This document shows positions 16,707 through 25,900 of a DNA stretch of 50,695 nucleotides, in pieces. Source of the DNA: Flectobacillus roseus (GTDB lineage Bacteria; Bacteroidota; Bacteroidia; Cytophagales; Spirosomataceae). The translations under genes were made by a program, and so were the position numbers. Below the pieces are notes generated by a model. The model was not told the origin of the DNA. It made no database searches and saw only the letters and a list, made by a program, of their open reading frames with translations. Positions within the stretch are counted from its first letter, which is position 1, and each line of letters starts with the position of its first letter. The stretch lies in NCBI RefSeq assembly GCF_030056665.1, contig NZ_JASHIG010000044.1. One strand, given 5' to 3'.

Positions 16707-19031
16707 ATGCCTCTATCAAAGCTAGAATATTGGGCAAAACGCCTCTATCAATCACGCAATGGGCGAATAAGCATTGTGGTAATTTTGCTATTGGTGATAT
16801 TAGATATTGCTTTTCCTGTGAAAGTTAACCCTCAATATTCTACAGTAATTACTGATTCTGATGGCAAAATATTGCATGCCTTCCTAAATCCCCACGATAA
16901 ATGGCGAATGCAAACTGAACTCAAGGAAATTACTCCGACTCTCGAAAAGGCTATAATCTTTAAAGAAGACCGTTGGTTCCGTTATCATTTTGGCATTAAT
17001 CCTATAGCCGTGGGTCGTGCTTTTTTCAACAATATTATTAAGGGGAGACGTACCTCTGGCGCTAGTACGATTACGATGCAAGTAGTACGTTTACTTTATC
17101 CACAAGAGCGAACCTATTGGCATAAAATCACCGAAATGATTCGAGCCATACAACTTGAATTGCATTATTCTAAAGATGAAATTCTCCAAATGTACTTGAG
17201 CCTTGTACCTTATGGGTCTAATATTGAAGGACTTAAATCTGCTTCTATTTTATATTTTCAAAAATCTCCTGATGTTTTAAGTTTGGCAGAAGTGACAGCC
17301 TTAACCATTATTCCTAATCGACCATCGAGCTTGCGATTGGGAAAAAACAATACTTATATTTTACAGGAAAGAAATAAATGGTTACAGCGTTTTGCGGAAG
17401 CAGATTTGTTTGCGTCCCAAGATATAGACGATGCCTTGGCTGAGCCTTTGCAAGTACGACGACACGAAGCGCCTAAATTAGCGCCACATCTAGCCTATCG
17501 ACTCAAAACTACCTATCCTAATGAGCCAACGATACATTCTAGTTTACGGAGAAATTTACAACTAACATTAGAAAAAATCGTTCAAAACTACGTTAACCGA
17601 TTATATGGTATCAATATTCACAATGCAGCAGTGCTGTTAATCAATAACCAAACCAAACAAGTAGAAGCCTACGTGGGGTCAGCGGATTTTAATAACCCTA
17701 TTGATGGAGGACAGGTAGACGGTATCCGAGCGATTCGCTCGCCTGGTAGTACGCTCAAACCTCTTTTATATGGAATTGCTTTGGACAAAGGAATTATTAC
17801 GCCAAAATCAGCCATAAACGATGTGCCAAGCAATTTTGGAGGCTTTGAACCAGAAAATTTTGACAAACAATTTCATGGAAAAGTTACAGCCGAATTTGCC
17901 TTGGCTAATTCTCTGAATATTCCTGCGGTAAAACTGTTGAAAGATATTTCTACGGCTAGTATGATTGAAAAACTAAAGAAAGCAGAATTTCAAACGATTA
18001 AGAAAAATGCGTCGAAATTGGGTTTGTCGCTAGCACTGGGAGGTTGTGGTGTGACTTTGGAAGAATTGACCAATCTTTTCGCCAGTTTTGCCCATCAGGG
18101 AACATTTACTAAGGCTACATTACTGGCAGAAGAAAATCCCAATAAACCCACTGAAATCCTGTCGGAGGATGCTACGTTTTTAATAAATCAAATTCTTAGT
18201 CAGATTACCCGTCCTGATTTACCCAACAATTATGAATATACTTATCGAATGCCCAAAATAGCTTGGAAAACAGGGACTTCTTTTGGTAAAAAGGATGCTT
18301 GGAGTATCGGTTACAATGCCAAGTACACTTTAGGAATATGGATTGGGAATTTTTCGGGCGAGGGCGTTCCAGAGCTTTCGGGTGCCAACATTGCTACGCC
18401 ACTTTTGCTCGATATTTTTAATACGATTGACTATAATTCTTCTGCCAAATGGTTTAGTCCAAGCGCCAATTTGGCCATGCGCAAAGTTTGTGCCGAAACG
18501 GGTTTTATTCCAAGTGAGCATTGCAATCATCAAATCACAGATTATTACATTATGGGGGTATCTAATACCCAGAGCTGTGCGCATACCAAAGCTGTTTGGA
18601 TAAACCCCTCAGCTACCATAAGTTATTGTGCTGTTTGTATGCCAGATAGTGGAGCCATTCAAAAGCAATATCCTGTTTTTGCCCCTGAGCTAATTGCATG
18701 GTATCAAACACGACATATTCAATACGAACAAATACCACCGCATAATCCACAGTGTACAAGGGTTTTTAATAACAATGCACCTATCATTTCGTCGCCTAAT
18801 GATGGTGCCGAATATTGGATAGAGCCTAAAGAGTCGGTCAAACTCCAACTGAGCTGTCAAGTGGGCAATGACGTAAAAATAATTTATTGGTACATCAATG
18901 ATAAACTCTATCAAAAAAGTACACCTCAACAAGAAACGTTTTTTTATCCAGAGGCAGGAAAAATAAAAATCTCATGTACCGACGACAAGGGGCGTACCTC
19001 GCATATCTATATTCAAGTTAAAAGGAGCTAG
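16707..19031 (+). CDS. pbpC: Penicillin-binding protein 1C (bifunctional peptidoglycan synthase)
   Basis: The 774-residue class A-type PBP has one N-terminal membrane anchor (about 20-37). The glycosyltransferase GT51 domain shows EDRWFRYHFGINP (Glu87 catalytic) and GASTITMQVVRLL. The transpeptidase domain has SPGSTLKP (nucleophile Ser348, Lys351), SLN and KTGTS (521-525). The C-terminal 90 residues are the BiPBP_C beta domain, specific to PBP1C (APIISSPNDGAEYWI... start). All catalytic residues look intact. It polymerises and crosslinks glycan strands on the periplasmic face. PBP1C genes often accompany an alpha-2-macroglobulin gene (yfhM); none is present here, at least on this side. Confidence 0.93.
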   Translation: MPLSKLEYWAKRLYQSRNGRISIVVILLLVILDIAFPVKVNPQYSTVITDSDGKILHAFLNPHDKWRMQTELKEITPTLEKAIIFKEDRWFRYHFGINPIAVGRAFFNNIIKGRRTSGASTITMQVVRLLYPQERTYWHKITEMIRAIQLELHYSKDEILQMYLSLVPYGSNIEGLKSASILYFQKSPDVLSLAEVTALTIIPNRPSSLRLGKNNTYILQERNKWLQRFAEADLFASQDIDDALAEPLQVRRHEAPKLAPHLAYRLKTTYPNEPTIHSSLRRNLQLTLEKIVQNYVNRLYGINIHNAAVLLINNQTKQVEAYVGSADFNNPIDGGQVDGIRAIRSPGSTLKPLLYGIALDKGIITPKSAINDVPSNFGGFEPENFDKQFHGKVTAEFALANSLNIPAVKLLKDISTASMIEKLKKAEFQTIKKNASKLGLSLALGGCGVTLEELTNLFASFAHQGTFTKATLLAEENPNKPTEILSEDATFLINQILSQITRPDLPNNYEYTYRMPKIAWKTGTSFGKKDAWSIGYNAKYTLGIWIGNFSGEGVPELSGANIATPLLLDIFNTIDYNSSAKWFSPSANLAMRKVCAETGFIPSEHCNHQITDYYIMGVSNTQSCAHTKAVWINPSATISYCAVCMPDSGAIQKQYPVFAPELIAWYQTRHIQYEQIPPHNPQCTRVFNNNAPIISSPNDGAEYWIEPKESVKLQLSCQVGNDVKIIYWYINDKLYQKSTPQQETFFYPEAGKIKISCTDDKGRTSHIYIQVKRS

Positions 19032-19255
19032 ATTGTCATGCTCAATCAGTATCCATGATTCAAGACTAAATACTCCTTAAAAGTCGAGTCAAGTTTGAAT
19101 ATTCCTCAACACCCTGATTAATGACATTGCCTATATTAAAGCTCAACAACCCAATCTTAACACTTACTTACAATTTTAAATAGACATCATTTGAGTAAAA
19201 AAGGCGCAGAAATAAGAAAAAACGCTAAATCCTCTAATTTTTTTTTTATAACTAT

Positions 19256-19285
19256 TTGTATATTAACAAGAAAGCCGTAATTTTG
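19256..19285 (+). promoter_or_regulatory. Promoter of the rplKAJL operon
   Basis: TTG at 19256-19258, a 19-bp spacer and TAATTTTG at 19278-19285 match the Bacteroidota sigma-ABfr consensus. Transcription should start near 19292, giving a leader of about 220 nt. Bases 19032-19255, after pbpC, show no gene or terminator that I can support. Confidence 0.8.
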
Positions 19286-19291
19286 CAGTCC

Positions 19292-19511
19292 GTTTCGGTA
19301 GCAGCACAACGATTGCCTGTTGTGAGATAGAGCAAGATGCTGTAAATCAGAAAGTTCAGTTACAAATTTTCTTACCCAAACGCCCGACTTCAATCAGGTA
19401 GGGAAAGCTTCCACCCCAACTGGCAGAGAGGAGTCAATCTTGGCATTAAATTTCGCAATTATGCGAAAAAGTTTAGCGTCACAATCCAACATTTAAAGAC
19501 ATTACAAAGAA
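19292..19511 (+). promoter_or_regulatory. Structured 5' leader of rplK
   Basis: The 220-nt leader has no ORF of note. Two clean hairpins are visible: CACAAC (19305-19310)/GTTGTG (19319-19324), and TTTCGCA (19451-19457)/TGCGAAA (19462-19468) closed by ATTA, 43 nt before the start codon. In other bacteria L1 represses its operon by binding a leader that mimics its 23S site. This leader is the natural candidate for such control, but I could not match a known L1 site. Confidence 0.45.
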
Positions 19512-19949
19512 ATGGCAAAAGAAATAGCTGGCTACGTTAAGTTGCAGTGCAAGGGTGGTGCAGCAAACCCTTCACCTCCAATCGGTCCTGCTTTGGGTTC
19601 TAAGGGTTTGAATATCATGGAGTTCTGTAAGCAGTTCAATGCCAGAACACAAGATAAACCAGGTGTTATCCTACCTGTATTAATTACTTACTACAAAGAC
19701 AAATCATTTGATTTCGTAGTAAAAACTCCTCCTGCTCCAATCTTGATTTTGGAAGCTGCTAAGGTGAAAATTGGTTCAGCTCAGCCAAACTTGAAAAAAG
19801 TTGGTTCTGTAACTTGGGACCAAGTACGTACAATTGCTGAAACTAAAATGCCAGACTTGAACTGCTTTACAGTAGAAGCAGCAATGAGCATGGTAGCAGG
19901 TACAGCTCGTTCTATGGGTATCACAGTTACAGGAGAAAAACCTTTCTAA
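19512..19949 (+). CDS. rplK: Large-subunit ribosomal protein L11
   Basis: The 145-residue protein has the canonical L11 start MAKEIAGYVKLQCKGGAANPSPPIGPALG and the GLNIMEFCKQFN helix. The C-terminal RNA-binding domain (QVRTIAETKMPDLN...GTARSMGITV) contacts the 23S GTPase-associated centre. Length and sequence are standard. It is the first gene after a strong promoter and a long leader. secE and nusG, which usually lie directly upstream, are absent; pbpC lies there instead. Confidence 0.98.
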   Translation: MAKEIAGYVKLQCKGGAANPSPPIGPALGSKGLNIMEFCKQFNARTQDKPGVILPVLITYYKDKSFDFVVKTPPAPILILEAAKVKIGSAQPNLKKVGSVTWDQVRTIAETKMPDLNCFTVEAAMSMVAGTARSMGITVTGEKPF

Positions 19950-20057
19950 TTTGAAGGTTTGATGATTTGGAAATGAGAAGATTGAAAAATACGTCATTTC
20001 AAAATCTAAACTTTTTCAAATTAGCACATTTTCAAATTTTCAAATTGAAAAGAAATA
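19950..20057. repeat. rplK-rplA spacer with TTTGAAA/TTTCAAA repeats (family D)
   Basis: The 108-bp spacer, unusually long inside a ribosomal operon, begins with TTTGAAGG-type words and ends with repeated TTTTCAAATT, so the two sides are roughly complementary. The spacer between rpsL and rpsG (41891-42041) has the same composition and style. It probably forms a hairpin or is a dispersed AT-rich repeat. Confidence 0.5.
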
Positions 20058-20756
20058 ATGGCTAAGTTAACAAAGAAACAAAAAGAGGCTCTTTCGAAAT
20101 ACGACAAGACGCAAGCGTACTCACTTACGCAAGCGGCTCAGATTTTGAAAGAGATTTCATATACGAAATTCGATAGTTCAGTAGACATCGACGTTCGTTT
20201 GGGGGTTGACCCTCGTAAAGCCGACCAAATGGTACGTGGCGTAGTAGCGTTGCCTCACGGTACAGGTAAAGATGTACGTGTATTAGTACTTTGTACTCCT
20301 GACAAAGAAGAGGAAGCTAAAGCTGCTGGTGCTGATTTCGTTGGTTTGGATGAATATATCCAAAAAATCGAAAAAGGTTGGACAGACATTGATGTAATCA
20401 TTACTATGCCAACTGTAATGGCTAAAATCGGTCGTTTAGGTCGTGTTTTAGGTCCACGTGGTTTGATGCCAAACCCTAAGTCAGGTACTGTGACTTTGGA
20501 AGTAGGTCAAGCTGTGAAAGAAGTGAAAGCTGGTAAAATCGACTTCAAAGTTGATAAAACTGGTATTATCCACACTTCAATTGGTAAGGTTTCATTCGAA
20601 CCTTCTAAATTGGCTGAAAACGCTCAAGAATTGATCAACACTTTGTTGAAATTGAAGCCATCTTCAGCTAAAGGTACATACGTTCAGTCAATCAACTTGT
20701 CTTCAACGATGTCTCCAGGTGTTCAAATTGACAAAGCAACAGTTAACGGTTTGTAA
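20058..20756 (+). CDS. rplA: Large-subunit ribosomal protein L1
   Basis: The 232-residue protein has L1 hallmarks: SLTQAAQILKEISYTKFDSSVDIDVRLGVDPRKADQMVRGVVALPHGTGK, the GRLGRVLGPRGLMPNPKSGTVT signature, and a C-terminal SSTMSPGVQID. L1 forms the mobile stalk at the E site and often represses its own operon translationally. Codon use is strongly biased (CGT, GGT), typical of high expression. rplJ follows after 2 bp. Confidence 0.98.
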   Translation: MAKLTKKQKEALSKYDKTQAYSLTQAAQILKEISYTKFDSSVDIDVRLGVDPRKADQMVRGVVALPHGTGKDVRVLVLCTPDKEEEAKAAGADFVGLDEYIQKIEKGWTDIDVIITMPTVMAKIGRLGRVLGPRGLMPNPKSGTVTLEVGQAVKEVKAGKIDFKVDKTGIIHTSIGKVSFEPSKLAENAQELINTLLKLKPSSAKGTYVQSINLSSTMSPGVQIDKATVNGL

Positions 20757-20758
20757 TC

Positions 20759-21292
20759 ATGACGAGAGAAGAAAAAGCAGTCATTATTGGTGAGTTGAGC
20801 GAAAAGTTCGCTGCTACTCCATACTTCTACATCACTGATACCGGCGGGTTGACCGTTGCAGAAGTAAACGCATTCAGAAGACTTTGTTTTCAACGTGGTT
20901 TAGAATACCGTGTTGTTAAAAATACTTTGATTGCTAAAGCACTTGAAACAACTGGTGTTGATTACAGTGCTTTCAATGGAACAGTTTTGAAAGGTTTGTC
21001 AGGTGTTATTTTCTCACCAGAAAACCCTAAAACTCCAGCTAAATTAATCAAAGACTTCAAAAAAGAAGCTGGTAAAGATAAAATCCGTTTCAAAGGAGCA
21101 TCTATCGAAGGTGGTTTGTTCATCGGAGAAGATCAATTAGTAGCTCTAGAAAATGTGAAGTCAAAACAAGAGATGATTGGCGACATCATTGGATTGTTGC
21201 AATCTCCTGCGAAAAACGTTGTTTCTGCTCTTCAAAGCAGTGGAGGCAAATTGGCAGGTATCTTGAAAACTTTGTCAGAAAGAGAAGGATAA
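20759..21292 (+). CDS. rplJ: Large-subunit ribosomal protein L10
   Basis: The 177-residue protein is typical of L10: TREEKAVIIGELSEKFAATPYFYITDTGGLTVAEVNAFRRLC, EYRVVKNTLIAKAL and a C-terminal helix that binds L7/L12 dimers. It begins 2 bp after the rplA stop, so translation is probably coupled. That leaves no room for the separate L10-binding leader found before rplJ in enteric bacteria; any autoregulatory site must lie elsewhere, for instance in the rplJ-rplL gap. Confidence 0.97.
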   Translation: MTREEKAVIIGELSEKFAATPYFYITDTGGLTVAEVNAFRRLCFQRGLEYRVVKNTLIAKALETTGVDYSAFNGTVLKGLSGVIFSPENPKTPAKLIKDFKKEAGKDKIRFKGASIEGGLFIGEDQLVALENVKSKQEMIGDIIGLLQSPAKNVVSALQSSGGKLAGILKTLSEREG

Positions 21293-21315
21293 TAATAGAC
21301 CATTGGTCATTCTTC

Positions 21316-21349
21316 CTTGAAGGCATACTCTTTGAAAGAGGCTTCCAAG
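21316..21349 (+). promoter_or_regulatory. Hairpin in the rplJ-rplL spacer
   Basis: CTTGAAG (21316-21322) pairs with CTTCCAAG (21342-21349) with one bulge, and inside it CTCTT (21328-21332)/AAGAG (21336-21340) forms a second helix. A short palindrome GACCATTGGTC precedes it (about 21299). There is no T-run, so it is not a terminator. It may be a processing or translation-control site that helps raise L7/L12 above L10 (inference). Confidence 0.4.
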
Positions 21350-21407
21350 CACAATATAACGCATATTAGTAAATCAAAATCGTAAACAATTAAAATCTAT
21401 TAATAAA

Positions 21408-21788
21408 ATGGCAGATTTAAAAGCATTCGCTGAACAATTAGTAAACTTGACAGTTAAAGAAGTTAATGAATTAGCAGCTATCTTGAAAGATGAGTATGGT
21501 ATCGAACCTGCTGCTGCTGCTGCAGTTGTTGTAGCTGGTGGTGGTGCTGGTGATGCTGCTGAAGCTCCTGCTGAGAAAACTTCTTTCGACGTAATCTTGA
21601 AAGCTGCTGGTGCTAACAAATTGGCAGTAGTTAAATTGGTTAAAGACTTAACTGGTCTTGGCTTGAAAGAAGCTAAAGAAGTAGTTGATGGCGCTCCTAA
21701 AGCTATCAAAGAAGGCGTTTCTAAAGAAGAAGCTGAAGGCTTGAAAAAATCTTTAGAAGAAGCTGGTGCTGAAGTTGAAGTTAAGTAA
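21408..21788 (+). CDS. rplL: Large-subunit ribosomal protein L7/L12
   Basis: The 126-residue protein has the N-terminal dimerisation domain (LKAFAEQLVNLTVKEVNELAAILKDEYGIEP), an Ala/Gly hinge and the factor-binding C-terminal domain (KTSFDVILKAAGANKLAVVKLVKDLTGLGLKEAKEVVDGAPK). It recruits translation factors to the ribosome stalk. A strong terminator follows, so the operon ends here and does not run into rpoB. Confidence 0.98.
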   Translation: MADLKAFAEQLVNLTVKEVNELAAILKDEYGIEPAAAAAVVVAGGGAGDAAEAPAEKTSFDVILKAAGANKLAVVKLVKDLTGLGLKEAKEVVDGAPKAIKEGVSKEEAEGLKKSLEEAGAEVEVK

Positions 21789-21810
21789 TTAACACAATAT
21801 ACAGTATAAG

Positions 21811-21845
21811 AAAAGAGTCATAACCTTAGGTTATGGCTCTTTTTG
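21811..21845 (+). terminator. Terminator of the rplKAJL operon
   Basis: AGAGTCATAACC (21814-21825) pairs with GGTTATGGCTCT (21829-21840) with one wobble and a 3-nt loop, followed by TTTTT. It separates rplL from rpoB, which are usually cotranscribed in bacteria. Confidence 0.9.
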
Positions 21846-21958
21846 CTTTATATCAACTTTTACTAATGATTTTAATCTTTCATTTGTACAAGAATTAGTC
21901 CTGCATGAAGGTTTGCTATTATGTTGGATTAGTACTCTAAAACTGATTAATCTAAAAT

Positions 21959-22001
21959 CAAACATCCGATATCCCCAATATTCGGGTATCTCTCATGTTT
22001 G
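21959..22001 (-). terminator. Probable terminator of the DoxX gene
   Basis: Just past the minus-strand stop, CAAACAT (22001-21995) pairs with ATGTTTG (21965-21959), with an inner GATACCC/GGGGATATC helix. A moderately T-rich tract follows on the minus strand. Confidence 0.5.
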
Positions 22002-22010
22002 TGTTTATCT

Positions 22011-22454
22011 TTAATTCCTTTTGGGTGTATTCCTTTTGACAAACTCATCAAAAGAGAATCCTCCAGAACCTATTACTGAAAATACCATAAGCATAATTAA
22101 AACAAATACCGATAACCATAACTCAGAGTTTAAATAACTAAAGCCATTTCTGAGGTTAGTGAAGAAAACTGCTACAATCATGATAGGAAGTTGTGCGATT
22201 GATGCTGTACGGGTAAGACATCCCAGCATAATCATGAGCCCTCCTACTAAATGTGCAAATGCTACATAATGCACTGCTACAACTGTCCACGCATTAAAAT
22301 GTAATCCCTGAATTAAAGTAGCAAGATAAGTGGTATCACCTATAAAGCTGACCCCTTTCATGAAAAGCAAAACGCCCAAAAAAATACGTACGATGTCGAG
22401 CCAAGCTGGATGATGCGTATCACCCCAGTGCTCAATTTGTTCGAGAGTTGACAT
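22011..22454 (-). CDS. DoxX-family integral membrane protein
   Basis: The 147-residue protein has four hydrophobic segments. The pattern IVRIFLGVLLFMKGVSFIGD, then YVAFAHLVGGLMIMLGCLTRTASIAQLPIMIVAVFF, is characteristic of DoxX/DoxD-like proteins. The family is loosely linked to redox or thiosulfate metabolism; the function of this member is unknown. It lies on the opposite strand between rplL and rpoB, splitting a normally contiguous cluster. I see no clear promoter upstream. Confidence 0.85.
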   Translation of the reverse strand: MSTLEQIEHWGDTHHPAWLDIVRIFLGVLLFMKGVSFIGDTTYLATLIQGLHFNAWTVVAVHYVAFAHLVGGLMIMLGCLTRTASIAQLPIMIVAVFFTNLRNGFSYLNSELWLSVFVLIMLMVFSVIGSGGFSFDEFVKRNTPKRN

Positions 22455-22624
22455 AGTTGTAAAAGGTTTGATTTAGAGGAAGTTAAATGTTTTAAATGAC
22501 AAAGTCAAGTATATCTGAAGATGAATCTTTCAAACAGGTGATAGCTGTCATCAAGGGCATTTTTAACGGGTTTTGGGCGTTATAATCCATTTTTCTCATA
22601 ACTCCAAATTTTCTTGCTAAAAAC

Positions 22625-22655
22625 TTGATAATCAAAGATTAATTTAATAATTTTG
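22625..22655 (+). promoter_or_regulatory. Promoter of rpoB
   Basis: TTG at 22625-22627, a 20-bp spacer and TAATTTTG at 22648-22655. The predicted start, about 22662, falls on the first bases of a perfect hairpin (22661-22697). This gives rpoB its own promoter and a leader of about 250 nt. Confidence 0.8.
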
Positions 22656-22660
22656 CAGGC

Positions 22661-22909
22661 TATCAAAGATTTTACGGATTTTGTATCCCATTTGATAAGT
22701 ACTTGGTTCCGAAACACTTTTCTTTTTTCGTAGGAAGATTAGCAAAGGGAAACAATGATACTCACATCTACGAGGCTCCATTTGGCTCAAAAGCCAAACT
22801 TATCAGTTTTGCAAAGAAAAACCTTGCTTACCATTCTTTGCTCATTGATACCAACTGGTAACAGTAAACTTTTACAGTAAACTTCAAAACAGTAACAGCC
22901 TTGGCACAC
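22661..22909 (+). promoter_or_regulatory. Structured 5' leader of rpoB
   Basis: Four stems are visible in order: TATCAAA (22661-22667)/TTTGATA (22691-22697); TTTGGCT (22781-22787)/AGCCAAA (22792-22798) closed by CAAA; GCAAAGAA (22811-22818)/TTCTTTGC (22834-22841), extended outward by TATCA/TGATA; and TACCA-AC-TGGTA (22849-22860). Three direct ACAGTAA words follow at 22861, 22874 and 22889, just before the start codon. No T-run follows any stem. This organisation suggests a regulated leader, for example binding of RNA polymerase or a ribosomal protein (inference). Confidence 0.5.
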
Positions 22910-25900
22910 ATGACAAACACTGGCAGACTCGCGTTCGCCAAAGTTAAGAATTTGCTTGAGTACCCAGATTTCTTGGATATTCAGGTGAAGTCATTTCAGG
23001 AGTTTTTCCAATTGGAAACTCCTGCTGAAAATCGTAATGACGAGGGTCTATTTAAGGTTTTTGCAGAGAACTTCCCTATCGCGGATTCTCGTGAAAACTT
23101 TGTTCTCGAATTTATTGACTATTCGGTTGACCCTCCAAAATATTCGGTAGATGAGTGTATCGACCGTGGTCTTACTTACTCAGTACCTTTAAAAGCGAAA
23201 CTTCGTTTGATCTGTAACGATGACGACAACGAAGATTTCGAAACTATTGAGCAAGAAGTATTCTTAGGAAATATTCCTTACATGACTGAGCGTGGCTCAT
23301 TCGTAATCAACGGAGCTGAGCGTGTAATTGTATCGCAATTGCACCGTTCTCCAGGGGTATTCTTCTCTCAAAGCCGTCACACAAACGGTACAAAGTTATA
23401 CTCAGCACGTATCATTCCTTTCAAAGGTTCTTGGATTGAATTTGCTACTGACGTAAACAACGTAATGTATGCTTACATCGACCGTAAGAAAAAGTTCCCT
23501 GTAACAACTCTTTTACGTGCGATTGGTTTCGGTTCAGATAAAGAAATCTTAGACTTGTTTGGCCTTTCTGAAGAAGTTAGAGCTGACCAAGCTACTTTGA
23601 AAAAAGCAGTAGGTCGTCGTTTGGCTGCAAGGGTATTGAGAACTTGGCAAGAAGACTTCGTGGATGAGGATACTGGTGAAGTAGTATCTATCGACCGTAA
23701 CGAAGTATTGTTGGAACGTGACTCTGTTATTTCTGCAAATGACATCGAAACAATTTTAGATGCAGGTCTTGATACAATCATTCTTCACAAAGAAGATATG
23801 AACGTAAACGATTATAACATCATTTATAATACGTTACAAAAAGACTCTTCAAACTCTGAAAAAGAAGCGGTTGAGCAAATTTACCGTCAGTTGCGTAATA
23901 CAGAAGCACCTGATGAGCAAACAGCTCGTGATATTATCCAAAACTTGTTCTTCTCTGACAAACGTTACGATTTAGGTGAGGTTGGTCGTTATAGAATTAA
24001 CAAGAAATTGGGACATGATATTCCGATGGAAACAAAAGTATTGACGAAAGATGATATCATCTCAATCGTTAAATACTTAATCGGTTTGATCAACTCAAAA
24101 GCTGTAGTCGATGATATTGACCACCTATCAAACCGTCGTGTTCGTACTGTAGGTGAGCAATTATATGCTCAGTTTGGTGTAGGTTTGGCTCGTATGGCTC
24201 GTACAATCAAAGAACGTATGAACGTTCGTGATAACGAAGACTTCAAGCCAGTTGATTTGATCAACGCTCGTACGCTTTCATCAGTAATCAACTCGTTCTT
24301 CGGAACCAACCAACTTTCTCAGTTCATGGACCAAACAAACCCATTGGCTGAGATTACTCACAAGCGTCGTTTGTCGGCCCTTGGACCTGGTGGTCTCTCT
24401 CGCGAACGTGCAGGTTTTGAGGTTCGTGACGTTCACTATACGCACTACGGTCGTCTTTGTACGATTGAAACTCCTGAAGGTCCAAACATCGGTTTGATTT
24501 CATCACTTTGCGTTCACGCGAAAATCAACTCGATGGGCTTTATTGAAACACCTTACCGTGTTGTTGAAGGAGGTAAAGTTCAGGTAGACCAAGTTCATTA
24601 TTTGACAGCAGAAGAAGAAGATGGTAAAAACATCATTCAGGCAAATGCTTCTTATGGTGATGATGGTTTGTTTGAAAGCGATCGTGTAAAAGCTCGTTTT
24701 GAAGGTGACTTCCCAAGAGTTGACCCACAAGAGGCTCAATTCATGGACGTTGCTCCAAACCAAATTGTATCAGTTGCAGCATCCTTGATTCCATTCTTGG
24801 AACACGATGATGCCAACCGTGCCTTGATGGGTTCAAACATGCAACGTCAGGCTGTGCCATTGTTGCGTCCTGAAGCTCCTATCGTAGGTACAGGTCTTGA
24901 AGCACGCGTAGCACTTGACTCTCGCACATTGGTTGTGGCAGAAGCAGATGGTGTTATTGCTTATGTAGACAGTATCAAAATCGTTGTAAAATACGATATG
25001 TCTCCTAATGAGTACTTAGTAAGCTTTGAAGGTGATACAAAAGAATACAAATTGATTAAGTTCCGTAGAACTAACCAGGATACAACAATCAACTTGAAGC
25101 CAATTGTTCGTAAAGGACAACGTGTGAAAAAAGGAGAAGCACTTTGTGAAGGTTATGCAACACAACAAGGAGAATTGGCACTTGGACGTAACATGAAAGT
25201 AGCCTTCATGCCTTGGCAAGGTTACAACTTCGAGGATGCGATTGTAATTTCTGAGAAAGTTGTTCGTGATGATATCTTTACTTCAATCCACATTGAAGAA
25301 TTCGAACTAGAAGTTCGTGATACAAAACGTGGAGAAGAAGAATTAACAGCTGAGATTCCTAACGTTTCTGAAGAAACTGTGAAGAACTTAGATGAAAACG
25401 GTGTAGTGCGTGTAGGTTCTGAGGTAAAAGAAGGAGATATCCTTATTGGTAAAATCACTCCAAAAGGAGAGTCTGATCCAACTCCAGAAGAAAAACTACT
25501 TCGTGCTATCTTCGGTGATAAAGCTGGTGATGTGAAAGATGCTTCTAAGAAAGCGCCACCATCATTGAAAGGTGTTGTTATCGATACCAAATTGTTTAGC
25601 CGTCCTAAGAAAGACAAAGACGAGCGTGAGAAAGCGAAGAAAGAATTGGCAATTTTGTCAAAACAATTGTCAAGAGACCTTACTTCTATCCGTGCTACGA
25701 TGATAGGTAAAATGGTTGAATTGTTAGAAGGTAAAACTTGTAACGGTATCAAACATAAATTCGGTTCGGTTATCCTTGAAAAAGGAATCAAGTTTACAGC
25801 TCGTAACATCGAAGAAGCTTTGTTCCCAGCTAAAAACTTGTACCGTGACGATAGCTCATATAGCGTTCCTGAAGAGGCTAACTTATTGGCTGACTTGATT

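Noticed and set aside
22901..22910. TTG start of rpoB at 22901
   Set aside because: The ATG three codons later gives the family-typical MTNTGRLAFAK start; TTG starts are rare.
24300..24420. Possible rifampicin-resistance substitutions in rpoB
   Set aside because: The region QLSQFMDQTNPLAEITHKRRLSALGPGGL keeps the sensitive-type Asp, His and Ser residues.
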